Below the pieces are notes generated by a model. That model was not told the DNA's origin. It was given only the letters and a program-made list of their open reading frames with translations, and did no database searches. Position numbers and translations under genes: made by a program. From Chloropicon primus (taxonomy: Eukaryota; Chlorophyta; Chloropicophyceae; Chloropicales; Chloropicaceae): a DNA stretch of 64,000 nucleotides. Below are positions 31,083-43,000 of the stretch, piece after piece (positions within the stretch are counted from its first letter, which is position 1; each line of letters opens with the position of its first letter). Where the stretch lies: assembly GCA_023205875.1 (NCBI GenBank), contig CP060761.1, positions 558,001-622,000 of the forward strand. The letters are read 5' to 3'.

Positions 31083-32358
31083 ATGAGGATGCTGAAGTTG
31101 TGTAACGGAAGCGCACCAGCAGCAGGATGCCAAGGCAAGAGGAGGAGGGAAATCCGCAGAACAGAGAGTGCATCGTTGTTGGCAAGGTGCAGGCCTCTCA
31201 GGACGGTTACCAAGTCAAGCAGCAGCAGGAGAAGCGACTGTGTTTTGTGGAATACCTTTGAGGAGCATGCTGCGGGGGAGTGGACTGGAAGGCTCGCCGA
31301 GTTCGACTCCGATGGAAACCCTGTTGAGTTGGGTCATTTGTACTTGCCAGAAGCATACAGGGAGTGGGGGAGGAGTCTGTACGACTGGCAGATCCATGTG
31401 GTGACCGAGGCTGGGAGGGAAACCGCAGGTAAACTTTCGGATGGCAGAGGGCTGGACCACATGACGAGGAGGCTGGTGCCGGCGGATACTTGCGAGTGCT
31501 TCGACCTGGAGGTCCTGGAGGAGTCCACGATGATGCTGAAAACGGACGAGGAGAACGAGGGGGAGGATAAGACTGTGCTGAGTGACGGGTCGTATTCCGC
31601 AGGGACGAGGAGGCTCTGTGCTGCGCAGAATCCTACAACGGTGCTGGAGACGAGCCTGCAAGCGAGCCGGGCGAGGAGAAACAGAATCCGCATCCATCTC
31701 AAGCACTCCTCTGACAAGGGTATGTTGGCTTTGGCCTTAGCGTCTAACTCTTCTTCGGTGTTCTGACCTCGAAAGCTCCTTCTTCTTCGGAAACCAGGCG
31801 AGTGGGTCGTCGCCAAGGTCGAGGTAACGGATGAGAAGAGGTTCGAGAGAGATCCCGACCAGCGGGGGTGGAAAGCGGACCCCCTGGAACAGGTATTGGA
31901 CCAGGAGATGGAGATGGGAACGAAGGGGTAAGCGGACCAGCCACGGATCTCGTGCCAGACCAAGCAACTTTGTCTCTCTCTCTCTTTCTGATCGACTGGC
32001 CTGACCGCGTCCTTTCGCTCTGCCTTGCAGGTGGTTTCCGCCGCAGGACGAAGAGGTGTGGTCGGAATTCAGGGGAATGGAATTCGGTCTCGAGCTTGAC
32101 GACTCTCCCCAGGGTGGGAGCTTCAGGGCCAAGTCCGCCCAAGAAAAGATCTTCTCCCTTTTGGCGCCAGTAGCAGGAGAAGGTAGGATTCGACTCCCCC
32201 TGGGCTGCTGGGTTGACGTGACCGTCGACGCCGCGAAGCTTATCTTCGAGGCAGGCGTCCGCCTTGGGACGAGGAGGAAATTTGTGCAGAGACAGTATGA
32301 CAAGGGCACCGGCTACCTGACCAGGCTCATCATTGGTGCGCAAACTCGACTCAAGTAG
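31083..32358 (+). CDS. DUF3598-like protein, probably plastid-targeted
   Basis: Three exons (31083-31719, 31798-31927, 32031-32358) give 364 residues with in-frame GT-AG junctions. The first about 50 residues (MRMLKLCNGSAPAAG; SLLARCRPLRTVTKSSSSRR) resemble a transit peptide. The conserved part begins WNTFEEHAAGEWTGRLAEF, and the C-terminal part ends GCWVDVTVDAA...FEAGV...KFVQRQYDKGTGYLTRLII, the layout of the DUF3598 family of cyanobacteria and plastids. This family is distantly related to bilin lyase-type lipocalin folds, and its function is unknown. The family call is from memory of the pattern. The start codon is uncertain because the frame stays open upstream through a tandem repeat. Confidence 0.6.
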
Positions 32359-32434
32359 CAGAGAGTTTTGTTGTATTGGATCGGATGCAATGTTGTACAT
32401 GAATATATATGACAGGAATTTTTGTTGTTCACAA

Positions 32435-34935
32435 TCAGTGCCCCTCAAAGAGCTGCAGCTCGATCTGCTTTCTCACGAGCTGCTCCTCCCACATGAGCGG
32501 GAACAGCCTCTTCCAGTACGCTTGGCCCGACGCAGTAACGTACTCGTCCAAGGCCTTTGCGCATTTCATGTACCCGGGCATAATGTAAGACTCGAGATTT
32601 GACTTTAGAGTCTGTCTGAGCTCGGGATCCGGCAAAAACCACGTTCGCTGGGTCCTGTACCTGACTTTCCAAGTGTTCTGGAATTGCTTCAGCAGTTGCT
32701 TGAGCTGCTTCTCGCTTTCTGCGACCTCCTTGGCATTGTGCAGGTGCTGGTGCTTTGCCAACTTCTCATCGATCATATCGAGCCACTCCACGCTGAGCCG
32801 CCACGACGCGTGGAGGTAAGAGTTCTTGTGCCTCTGCACATTCTCCTTCATCTCTTTGAAGAAGCCTGCGTTCTCCAACGCTTTGCTGTGCTGGAAAGTC
32901 TTCGCACTCTTCAGGATGTAGTTGGCATTGTTCAGCATGAAAAGGTCCACGAAGAACTGCATGTCCTGCTCCCCGATCGACTGCTTCTTGCCGGAGAGGG
33001 ACAACCTCTGGACTTTGATCTTGAGGTTCTTGAGCAGGGTGTTCAAGAGCTTGGCGATCGTCTTGCCCATCACGTCATCGTTTCCCAAAACATTCGTCGC
33101 GCCGGTCGCCCTTCGGTTCAAGACCGTGCTGGCATTGGGGTATTGCTGCAGCCTCCTGCAGTACTGGATGAGGTAGGCCGTGAGGGGATGGATCGTCGCG
33201 TTTTCTGGGATGCTGCTTTGGCTCTCAAACGATGACTCCGCGTTGTTCATGAGCATCCGGAAGCCCTTGGAGGGCGTCCACTTGAGGCTCGGGACCTTCT
33301 TCTTGCTTGGCGTGCTGCTCATGCTGCTGCTTGATTTGCTTTTGGAGTGGCCCACATCGTCCCTCTCCACCGCGTTCGTGAATTCCCTGTACGTGTCCCT
33401 CACGGAGTTCATCAGCAGCATGTACATCTCCTGCATCTTACTGGCAAGCTGCCCGGCAACTCCGGGGACGGCGACCATGTCCGTAAGAGTCTCCGTCAAG
33501 GCCTTCTCCTTGTCCCAGGCGTTGAGCATGTCCAGCAAGGCGAAGACCTTCTCAGGAGACTTTCTCGACCTTGCGATGCCCGTGGCATGACTCACCATGG
33601 TGTCGAAGTTGCCCTTGAGCACCATGGCGAAGGCGGTGCTGCAGTCCCTCTCGTCCATGAAGATCTTCCTCGCAAAGCTCCTCTCCGGCATCACGTGGGC
33701 CAGCGTGCAATCCAAGTACTGGATCCAGAACTTGACGTGCCTCTGAATTCCCTCCCAGTGCATGTGCTGAAGGTCTTCCGCACTCGTCTCCAGCAGCCTC
33801 TTCAGGGCCTCCTCGTCGCTCTCCAGCGCGCCTTCCTGGTCCTCGGTCCCCAGTGACCTGCCCAACGACGCGATCATCACCTTGCCGATCTTCTCCTTCA
33901 TCGACGTCGAACGGACGTCCGCGTACGATGTGAACAGACTCTCCGAGACGCTCCTGGTGTGGTCGACCCGATGCATGAGAATGGTGCCAGCAAGCATGTT
34001 AAGCAGTCTCAGCTCCCTCTTCCGCCGCTCCAAGAGATACGAAACCTCGTGGCTTCCCGAGAACTCGTCCGGCAATGCGGGAACGTCCTGCTGCTGGGTC
34101 TGCCGACGGTGCGTGATGGCATCCTGCCTCAGTTCCAGAGTGAGGTGAAGGTCGTTCTGCCTCGTCGCGGAATGGATACACTGCTCGATCTGGGAGATGA
34201 ACATCAATCTGTTACTGAACTCAACCTCGCAGTGCGTCAGGGCCATCACAAGAGAGTCTCTCGTTCGAGACCTTTCCCTCGTGCCACGCGGCGAGTCTAT
34301 CCCTCCAAAATGAGAATCCAAAAACCTCAGGCTCGTCTCCAGCTTTCCCACAGCCGAGAGGTAATCCTTCACTTTCTCGGTGTCATTCACGTCCTCCTCA
34401 AGCTTCTCCACATTGTTCTCCCGAAGTCCCTCCTCCACAACATCAATGGTGCTGCAACGCGGCAAGCCTTGGTCAATATAATGCTGAAGCTTCCTGCTCG
34501 CTTCTATCTGCTCCACAGTCTCCGCCGTCGTCCTCAGAGACTGCAGCAGCAAAAGCAAAAGCAAAGCAACACACAGAGAGAGACAGAGACAGAGAGAAGG
34601 AAACCAGCAGCAGGTGTCAGGGGTGTCCTCTTGTTCCTGTCCATGGGATGAAGGTACCTTCACTTGAAGGTTTGCCTCACCTTTTCTATGTTTGCCAAGC
34701 CCCTGCTCAGGCCCTCCGTAGCATCCTTCACCGGCCGAAGGGCATAGTCGATGTTCTTGGCAAGGAGAGAGAGCTCGTCCAAGGCAGTCACTGCATTCCT
34801 CTTTATATCTCCCACTTGGTTCACTTGCTTCTCCATCAAGATAATTTGGTTTCTTATCAGGTCATAGCTCGTACTGAAAGGACTGGACGGCACAGAGCTC
34901 GCCTCCGGCCCAAAGGTCGATCCTTTCCCTCTCAT
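32435..34935 (-). CDS. EXO70: exocyst subunit EXO70
   Basis: Two exons (34935-34681 and 34540-32435; intron 34541-34680, GTGAGG...CTGCAG) encode 786 residues. The N-terminal coiled coil (LIRNQIILMEKQVNQVGDIKRNAV) is followed by the long helical-bundle Pfam EXO70 region: EKVFALLDMLNAWDKE, IHPLTAYLIQYCRRLQQY, DLFMLNNANYILKSAK, and near the end LESYIMPGYMKCAKALDEY. It helps tether secretory vesicles to the plasma membrane by binding phosphoinositides and other exocyst subunits. The protein is slightly longer than typical (620-700), with a Lys/Ser-rich insertion (SKSKSSSSMSSTPSKKK). The intron carries a CTCTGT-type repeat on the sense strand. Its stop lies only 77 bases from the convergent DUF3598 gene. 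Confidence 0.93.
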
Positions 34936-35469
34936 AATAAGCTCCCTACCAAGCTCCTCACTTGCTCCTCACGGTAGTCCAACTTTGTCCAACCACTTTG
35001 CTCTTCCTCAACTTCCACAAAACGTTGGTGCTTGGTGCTCCCCCGAGAGAGAGAGACCACAGGAGAAGCTTAGAGCGCTGCTGGTTTGTGGATTGAGGGA
35101 TACGTTCCAGGCAGGTACTCCCCTTGCCCCCCCTTGGTACTGGCCTTGGCCTTCCAGTCCTTCTCCTCCTCCAAGGCTCGTCCAAGGCCAACCCTCTTGT
35201 GAAGTGACCAGGAGAAGCCAACACGTTCTGACGAGAGAGGCAACGATGAGAATGAGAAGGGCAACGGAGGACGAGGAGGACGAGGAGGGGGGGGGCATCG
35301 CCAGGCATGGAGTTGGAAGGAGGATCTCTGCCTCTTTCGACGGACCACTCACTTCTCGAAGGAACAAGTTCGAAGACTCTGTCTCTGTGTGTGCCTTTCG
35401 TTGGGGGAGACCTCTCCTGCTCTGCGAGGAACAAAACACGGAAAGAAACAGAAAAACGAAATGGTACAA
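34936..35469. other. intergenic with a weak gene-start-like element
   Basis: At about 35334-35370, CTCTTTCGACGGACCAC followed by TCTCGAAGG loosely resembles the gene-start element in the orientation expected for the minus-strand EXO70 gene, but the spacing is 17 instead of 14. The remainder is GA- and CT-rich with no recognised gene. Confidence 0.4.
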
Positions 35470-36066
35470 TTACGATGTCTGGTACACGTCCTCCTTGAGC
35501 ACCCCGACGTAAGGCAGAGTCCGATACTTCTCGCCGTAATCCATGCCGTAGCCTATCACAAAGGCATCAGGACACTCGAACCCGACGTAGCCTAGCTCCA
35601 AGTCTGGCACAGTCCTGCGGCACTTCTTGTCCAAGAACGTCGCAACTGTCACAGACTTCGCACCGAGACCCTTCAGTGCCCCCAGCATTGCCTTGAGAGT
35701 GTTCCCCGTGTCCACTATGTCCTCCACGAGGACGACGTGCCTCCCCCGGATGAGTTCGCCCTCGTCCTCGCCGCCCAAAAAAGTCAGCTTGACGCTCTGG
35801 TTTGACTCGCACGTGTTCCCCTCGTAGCTCCTCGCCTTGGCGAAGTGCACCTCGCATCCATCCGGCACGGGATCGATCTCCTTGCACAAGTCAGAGAAAA
35901 ACATGAAGCATCCCTTGAGGATCCCGACGATCAGAGGCCTCTTCCCCTTGAAGTCCTCCGCTATCTCCTTCCCTAACGCAGAAACTCTCTTGGAGATGGC
36001 ATCCCTCGAGTACAGGACATCCGCTACGTCCTTGTTCAAACCGTTCCCTCCCCCCTTCCCCTCCAT
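35470..36066 (-). CDS. HPRT: hypoxanthine-guanine phosphoribosyltransferase
   Basis: The single-exon gene encodes 198 residues. Family hallmarks are RPLIVGILKGCFMFFSDL, KARSYEG, the PRPP-binding loop VVLVEDIVDTGNTL, ATFLDKKCRR, and the C-terminal FVIGYGMDYGEKYRTLPYVGVL. It salvages hypoxanthine and guanine to IMP and GMP using PRPP. The ATG at 36066 (MEGKGGGNG) is the first in frame, and a short Gly-rich leader precedes the conserved core. The length is usual for the family. A gene-start element, CTTCGAAAGATCAAGAG, lies about 100 bases upstream in the expected orientation. Confidence 0.94.
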   Translation of the reverse strand: MEGKGGGNGLNKDVADVLYSRDAISKRVSALGKEIAEDFKGKRPLIVGILKGCFMFFSDLCKEIDPVPDGCEVHFAKARSYEGNTCESNQSVKLTFLGGEDEGELIRGRHVVLVEDIVDTGNTLKAMLGALKGLGAKSVTVATFLDKKCRRTVPDLELGYVGFECPDAFVIGYGMDYGEKYRTLPYVGVLKEDVYQTS

Positions 36067-36164
36067 CGCACCCCTCAGGGCCTCTCGTCCTCGACCCAAT
36101 CCCTGCCTCCAATCCCTTCCTCGCCGAAGTCCTCGACCCAATCCTTCTCCAAACGAAACAAGCG

Positions 36165-36465
36165 ACCACTCCTTCGAAAGATCAAGAGATGATCTTTCAA
36201 TCTATCTCCTCTCTTGGCGCTCTCCTTTCCGGTTACTACCTCCAGCCGGCGCCAAAGCCGCTGCAGTCCTCGTCCTCCGTCCTCCTCCTCCTCGACATCC
36301 ACATCTGCCGGCTCCTCATCCCATGGACAATTTTGGTGGAACCGGAAGGGGAAGGAAACTGGAGAGAGGTGAGTGGTTTATGGATTGGTGGAGGACAAGG
36401 ACGAGGATTGGTGCGCTTGACAGCGATTGATTTCGAAACATTGTTTCGTGATCTTTCCAAAGAGT
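36165..36465. promoter_or_regulatory. divergent gene-start elements between HPRT and CLC
   Basis: CTTCGAAAGATCAAGAGATG at about 36170-36190 faces the minus-strand HPRT gene. GTTTCGTGATCTTTCC at about 36440-36455 faces the plus-strand CLC gene. The two are in opposite orientation, as the strand rule for this element predicts. Confidence 0.45.
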
Positions 36466-39229
36466 CCTCTCTTGAAACGAATGGCGTCGTATTGAGAATG
36501 TGAGAGAGTGAAACTGACTGGTGCTGGGTCTGGTCCTGGTTGAGGTAGGCTGGCCTAACTTGCAGGGGGAGGAGCACGTCGATGAGAGGGTGATGAGAAG
36601 GGGGAGCAAGACGTACATAGACTTGGCAACCCATAGCGACGACGAGGAGTTAGAGTTAGGAAGTATGCCTTTCGGAAGAAGTTCCTCGGCCAAGTACGAG
36701 GACGTGGATGCCTTGTATGGGTCAGAGGGGGGCAGGGCGACGTTCCACCTCAAGGAGGAGGAGCACCACCTCGAGGCATTGGAGAAGATGAACCGTTTCG
36801 AGTGCAAGGACTACGACATATGCGACTCGCAGCTCAACAAGCTCACAAACTCCGTCAAGTCCAAGAAGGAATACAACTTGAGGGAAGCTCTCTGTTGGCT
36901 CCTGCCCATCGTGATTGGGGTGTTGATGGGCATCACCGCCTTTGTTGTGGACATCGGCATCGAATGGGTCGTTACCTTTCGGTACGAGAGGACCAAGGAC
37001 AAGATCTACGCAAACAGCTCGAGCATTGCCCTGCCATTGTTCATATTCGTGTCCACGTCCGCGGCCTTCACTTGCGTTGCCGGCGGACTCGTCGCCTTCG
37101 TCGAGCCCCTCGCTGCTGGGTCGGGCATCCCTGAGGTGAAGACGTACCTCAACGGCGTAAGGATGAAGAACTTGCTTCACATCAAGACCCTCGTGGCCAA
37201 GCTTTGCGGGATCATGTTCTCCATAGGAGCGGGACTCATCGCAGGAAAGGAGGGGCCTTTTGTCCACGGTGGCGCCATTGTCGGGTCTGGAGTCTCGGCC
37301 ATGGCCAGCAAGGCCTTGGGCTGGAGGATCAATGGCAAGTACGCCAACCTTTTCAGGAATGACGTGGACCACAGGGAGTTCACGGCGATTGGCACTGCGG
37401 CTGGAGTGGCCACGGCATTTGGCGCTCCCATCGGCGGTGCCCTGTTTACCATCGAGGAGGGGTGCTCCTTCTACTCGACCTTTGTGTTCTGGAGGTGCTT
37501 CATCGCGACCTGCTCTGGCGTCCTGACCCTCCACGCTCTCGTGGAGGCGAGGCACACGACCTTTGATGTCTCCGAGGCGAAGCTCGGCAATCACAGGGAC
37601 TTCGGCCTGTACTCGGACGGCGATGCGAACTACGGGGAGGCGTTCTGGTACTACGTGTGGGAGTTCCCCGTGTTCGTGATTGTTGGCATCCTGGGAGGAT
37701 TGATGGGAGCCCTGTTCATCCACTTGAACGTCAAGATCACCATGTGGAGGAGGAAGCACATCCCGGTGGACAAGAGGAACAGAAGGTTCTACGAAGTTGT
37801 CGCGATTGCTGTCCTCACCTCCATCATCCTGTTCTCCTTCGCCAAGGCCTCGCCTTGCAGGACGCTGCCCGAAAACGCAGCCATCGAGGAGAAGTTCAAC
37901 GAAGAGGAGGCCGAGCTCTCGGGCGAGGACACGGTGAAGGAGGGGAGGCACATGTACTTCCCGAGGCTTTGGTGCGAGGAGGGCAAGTACAGTGTGTACG
38001 GGCAGCTGCTGATGGTCCCACTCTCCGAGGCGCTTCGGATGATCGTGCACTTGGGGGAGACGGTGGACTGCACAACCACCGGCTGCCAGTCTGAAATCTT
38101 CCCCTCCGCGTCGCTCTTCGTCTTCCTCGTCGTCATTTACCTGCTGATGACCCTGACATACGGAGTGAGCGCTCCCACGGGGCTCTTCGTGCCCAGTCTC
38201 GCGGTCGGAGCCGCGATGGGGCACTTGGTGGGCCAGATCCTTCAGAACAGCGTGGGCGCGGACAAGATCACGATCAACATGCACACGTACAGCATCTTGG
38301 GGGCTGCCGCCTCGCTCGGGGGAGCCACTAGAATGACCCTGAGCATTGCCGTCCTCGTGATGGAGACGACTGGCGCCATGCAGCTGATCGTCCCGATCAT
38401 GCTTGTCATCTTCATCTCCAAGATTGTCGGCGACTTCTTCAACGAGGGGATCTACGACACGCACATCCACATCCGCGGCGCTCCCTTGCTGGAGGAGAGC
38501 GGCCTGAGCTCCTCGCACAGGATGATCACCGAGAAAGTTTCGATTGGGGACGTGGCAAAGAAGGAGCTCGTCGTGCTGCCCAGCAAGATTCAGGTGAGGT
38601 CCCTGGTCGAGATCCTGAAGAACTGCAGCCACAACAGCTTCCCCATCGTCAACGGGGCCGAGAAGTCCAAGATGGTCATCGAGGGGTCCATCTCGAGGGT
38701 CGTGCTGTACAAGATGCTTGAGCATAGGCTGGGCCTGTACAACAACGCTTCCACGGCGGAGGGCGGCGAGGAGGAGGCATCCGGTGTGATGAGCGAGGAC
38801 TTGGATACCAAGTACGTCTTGCCAAAGGATCAGAGGAGGAGGAGGAACCTGCAAAACAAGCTGGAGCCAAGGATTGACGGGGAGCCCTTGCACCTGGATC
38901 TCCTCGAGTTCGAGCTGAACCAGGAGAACTTCCTGGAGTCCCACGTCTACGTGGACATGACCCCCTTCATGCAGCAGAACCCCTTCGTGCTCTCGCCGGA
39001 CACGAGCCTGAGTCGAGCGTACCACCTGTTCCGAACCATGGGTCTGCGTTACTTGTTAGTTGGCCACGCCCAGCCAGTGGTCTCGGGCATCATCACCAGG
39101 AAGGACCTCACCGAGGAGCACATCAAGATCTCCATTGGGAAGAAGGTGAGGAGGAGGATGAAGTCCAAGGCCACCGAGGACGCCGAGGACGTCGGTGAGC
39201 GCTCTGCCAACGACACCACCGGCAACTAA
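36323..39229 (+). CDS. CLC-6/7-like chloride/proton exchanger
   Basis: A short first exon (36323-36368, GTGAGT donor) and a long second exon (36549-39229) give 908 residues. Alternatively translation starts at MRRGSKTY (about 36590) in exon 2, and the choice is open. The membrane domain shows the CLC signatures GSGIPEVKTYLNGV, GKEGPFVH with the gating glutamate, and GLFVPSLAVG. IEEGCSFY matches the proton-glutamate region of CLC-6/7 type 2Cl-/H+ exchangers, so an endosomal or vacuolar exchanger is expected. GSGIP, with serine, favours chloride over nitrate. Two CBS domains follow at the C terminus (KIQVRSLVEILKNCSHNSFPIV; SLSRAYHLFRTMGLRYLLVG). The length fits the family. Confidence 0.9.
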
Positions 39230-39332
39230 GCGTCCGCGGGGTTACACAACCACAACAAAACCGAGTTATTCAATGTACACATTTCTTAATCTATAAATAA
39301 CAGCTCCCAACTTGCCCTTCAGAGGGTCCAAC

Positions 39333-39447
39333 TCAAGTCCTCTTGCCTTCCTCCACCTTCCTCTCCTCCTCCTCCTTGGGAGAGGTCACCATACTTCCCA
39401 GGAAAGCAATGCCAGCAACACCTGGAGCAATCCATGGTCACGTCAGT

Positions 39448-39489
<42 letters not shown>

Positions 39490-39776
39490 GATGGGATGGG
39501 ATGAAGTGACTCACACAAGACGCCGGACCACGCGTAACCCTGGTACTTGGAATACCTCCTCGCTGCGTAAGCCCACTGCTCGCCTATTGTGGGGACCTTG
39601 CTCGGGTCGGTAGCAGCAAACGGCTTGTTCATCTTGTCGTACTTGGAGCTTGGCGCCATCTTGGCCATCCTGTCGAAGTCTTGATTCCAAGGGAGTTCTG
39701 GTTCATCTGCGTTCCTCGAGGACGCACTCGCGCTCCCCTTGCCTTCGCCTCTCGTCGTCGTCGACTTGTCCGCCAT
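39333..39776 (-). CDS. small single-pass membrane protein, unknown
   Basis: Two exons (39776-39515 and 39421-39333; intron 39422-39514, GTGAGT...CTCCAG) give 116 residues. The N-terminal two thirds are hydrophilic (ELPWNQDFDRMAKMAPSSKYD; TIGEQWAYAARRYSKYQ). One hydrophobic segment follows (YAWSGVLCVAGIAFLGSMV), then a charged Glu/Lys tail (PKEEEERKVEEGKRT). The splice keeps the transmembrane segment intact, which supports the model. I do not recognise the family; the size and layout would suit an accessory subunit of a mitochondrial or ER complex. A long GA run (CT on the sense strand) occupies the intron. Confidence 0.65.
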
Positions 39777-40010
39777 CTCCAGGCAGAGATTGAGGATTTT
39801 GAGCGAGCAGCTTCAGAAAAAAGTAACAGATGGATATGAGGTGATGATGTGATGATGGTGGTGGTGGGGTGGAGGCCAAGGGAGGATAGTGAAAGAGGTT
39901 GGGATGGTCCATTCCGTTCCTGCATCATGTCACCCTACAGAGTTGTACAAAACAATAAAGAATATTACAACAAAACACACACCATAAATTATTTTCGGAT
40001 CGAGTGGTGC

Positions 40011-43000
40011 CTAGGCGTGGGTGACACGCTTCGTTCCCCCGCCTTGGTCGCCACCATGCTCAAAGACGCTGTAAATTCCCTCGAGCCTCTGCCTCTCCGG
40101 GGCGCTCACGGAGGGCCTGGAGGAAAACAGGGCGTCCTGGAGCTCCTGATCGCTCACAGAGGGCTTGGAGGCCACCAGTGAGTCGTCGTCCTCGATCTGC
40201 CTCTGGACGGCCATGAGCTCCGCCTCCCCCAGCATCCCCATAAGGTCCGCCCCGCTGTACCCCGCGGTCTTGCTGGCAATGTCGGCCAAGACGTGCTCGG
40301 AGACGCCAGACATGCCCTGGGACAAGATCTCAAACCTCTCCTGGTGGCTCGGAAAGTCGAGCTTGATCCTCACGTCCAGCCTCCCCGGCCGGAGAAGGGC
40401 GGCATCCACGAGGTCTGGCCTGCTGGTCGCGGCGAGGACGAAGACGCCCACGAGGGACTCGATTCCATCCAGCTCCGTCAGAAACTGGTTGACCACCCTG
40501 TCGGTCACGCCAGTGGAGTCGTGCCCGCGTTTCGGAGCGATGGCATCGAACTCGTCGAAGAAGAGCATGCAGGGGCTGGCCCCGCTGGCCTTCTCGAAGA
40601 GCTCCCTCACCCCCGCCTCGCTCGCGCCGATGTACTTGTTGAGGAGCTCGGGACCCTTCACGCTGATGATTCTCAAGTTGCAGATTTTGGCCGCGCACCG
40701 GACCAAGAAGGTTTTGCCGCACCCGGGCGGGCCGTACAACAAGGCGCCCGTCCTCAGCCTGAGCGGACACTTGTCGATGAGATCCTTGTACTTGGAAGAG
40801 AAGCTGAGGAGGTCCTCCAGCTGGGCTTTGGCCTTCGTCATCCCCACAATGTTGTCCCAGGACTTGACGCTGTCGTCCCCGTCCGAGATTTGCGAGGTTC
40901 CTCGGGCCTTGGAAGGAACGTAGCTCTTTAGAATCGATTCCATCTGGCCGCCAGAGATCGCCAGCCCCGCGTGCCGCCCGGGGCCCCCGTGGCGCTCCGT
41001 GAGATTCTGCAGTCCCCGGTGCATCGCGAGCTCCACGAGGGCTTCCACGTCGAGAACGTCGAGACCGTCGCAGTTCTCCTCCAGGTGGCTCAGGACGTCT
41101 GGCCCCACGTGAATTCTCTTGGCACCCGCCAACCTTTCGAAGATCTCCACCTTCTGCTTTCTGCTCGGCATTGGCATCGCAAAATGGCTGTCGAAGCATC
41201 CAGACTTCTTGAGGCTCTTGTGCACGTTGTCAAGACTCCTGGCCGTCCCAAGGAAAGAAATTCTGTGGCGCTCCTCCCTCACACAATCCGTGAGGTGGGA
41301 CAGGTATTCTGCAAACACGCAAAACTGGAACGTCTCCATGGACGCTTGCCCGTCCCCGAGGGACGACGCAAAAATGTCAATGTTCTCGAACACGACGAGG
41401 GCGGGCTGGCACTCCACCGCCTTGGACAACGAGACCCGCATGTCCTTCTTCATCTTTTCCAGGTCCATGTTCATGTAATCCTGGCAATCAAGCCACACGA
41501 CCTTGCTCAAAAACTTGGTGCTCGAAAACTTGTCGCAGATGCTCTGGCACAGGACGGTCTTCCCGCTCCCGCTGGGGCCGCAGACCAGCACCCCGCCAGG
41601 GAACTGAATCGAACGACTCAAGAATTTAGAGCTCAGGTCATTGTCCAAGGCCATCTGGAGAGTTTCAACGCAGCTGTCTCTCGCAGAGACCAGCCAAGGG
41701 GAGTTGAGATAATCCCTCTTCTGCCCTTCCCTCGTCCCAGTGCAGAACCCCAGGCCCCCCGAACAATCCAAGTCCGATAGCCGCTGCCCCATCGAGATTT
41801 CCATCTCCACGCTGCTCAGCGCGCGGACGGCGACGTGCTCCAGTGAACCCACGTCATCCAGCGTGTCATCAGGGCTCGATGCAGACACGCTGTTGATGTG
41901 GAGCTTCAATCCCCTGCCCCCGTTGGCATCGTCGCAGGCCTCCACGATCATGCCCTTGGAAAGCACCAGGAAATCGCCTTGGTCGTTCTCGGCGGTGGAG
42001 TCCTTGAATTTCTTTAGAATGCTCTTGACAATCCGTTCGCTGGTGCTTGCGTCTGCCACCAGCTTGAAGGGCTTTTCCTCGTCGCCCCCCTCTTCTTCGA
42101 GGCTCTCGTCCACCTGCGCCTCTTGGTCTTTCTGATCAACCACCTCGCTCACCTCCATGCTGAAGCTCACTGCCTCCCTGGCACTCTCCTGCTCGCAATC
42201 CACCGGCAAAACCAACACCCGTTGAAGGTTCTCGACTCCGAGGGAGAGAAACAGCCCAGGGGCGAGAGCCAAGTGGCCTTCGGGCACCGCGGCCTTGGCC
42301 ACGAGTCGGAGGCACAGAGACGCGTGCCTTCTGGGCCCCTTCGCGTCGTTGCCGCCCTCCAAAGATTTTGGAACCACTTTCACTAGAACGGACTCAATCT
42401 CGTCGCCGCCAGGGCTTTTGCCATTCGCTTGGTCCCTCTCCCCGACCCCCAGATCCCGCACCACGTCCGGAGCCGCAAAGCCTGTGATGTCCCAGACCAC
42501 CAAGGCCTCGCCCGCCTCCCCCTCGGAGTTGAGGACGGCCTCCTCCCCGAGATCCAAGATCGGCAGGATATCCCTCGTCAGGCAAAGAAGCCTGGCCTCC
42601 GTGGGTCGCCTCGATGCGCCCCCGCCGCCAGCAACAGGGGTCCTCTTCGCCTCCTTCCTCTTGCTCACCGTCTCGAGGGGCTCCATGACAACAAGCTCAG
42701 TTCCCGATCGTATCATGCCTTGACTCGACGTGCTCCCATCAGAGAACTCAAGCGACCGCACCGTGAAGTGTGCAATCTTGTTGGTCCCGTCAACCCAGAC
42801 GGGAAAGCTTCCCCCCACAGTAAGCAACCCAACCTGATTCAGGACATCCCCATCCTCCGCTGCCTTGGAGGAGATGCTCACAGCCGCGTAGTCCCCTTCC
42901 GTCTTCGGCACGACCACCGCACGACTCGCGGTTGGCACATCAGCCTCCTGCACCCGAAACCACATCCGTTCCCGAAGCCCCAAGCTCTCCGCAAGCTCCT

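Noticed and set aside
36722-39025. 767-codon ORF antisense to the CLC gene
   Set aside because: It is a mirror of a GC-rich gene with strong codon bias; the product shows no family motifs, while the plus strand encodes a full CLC exchanger.
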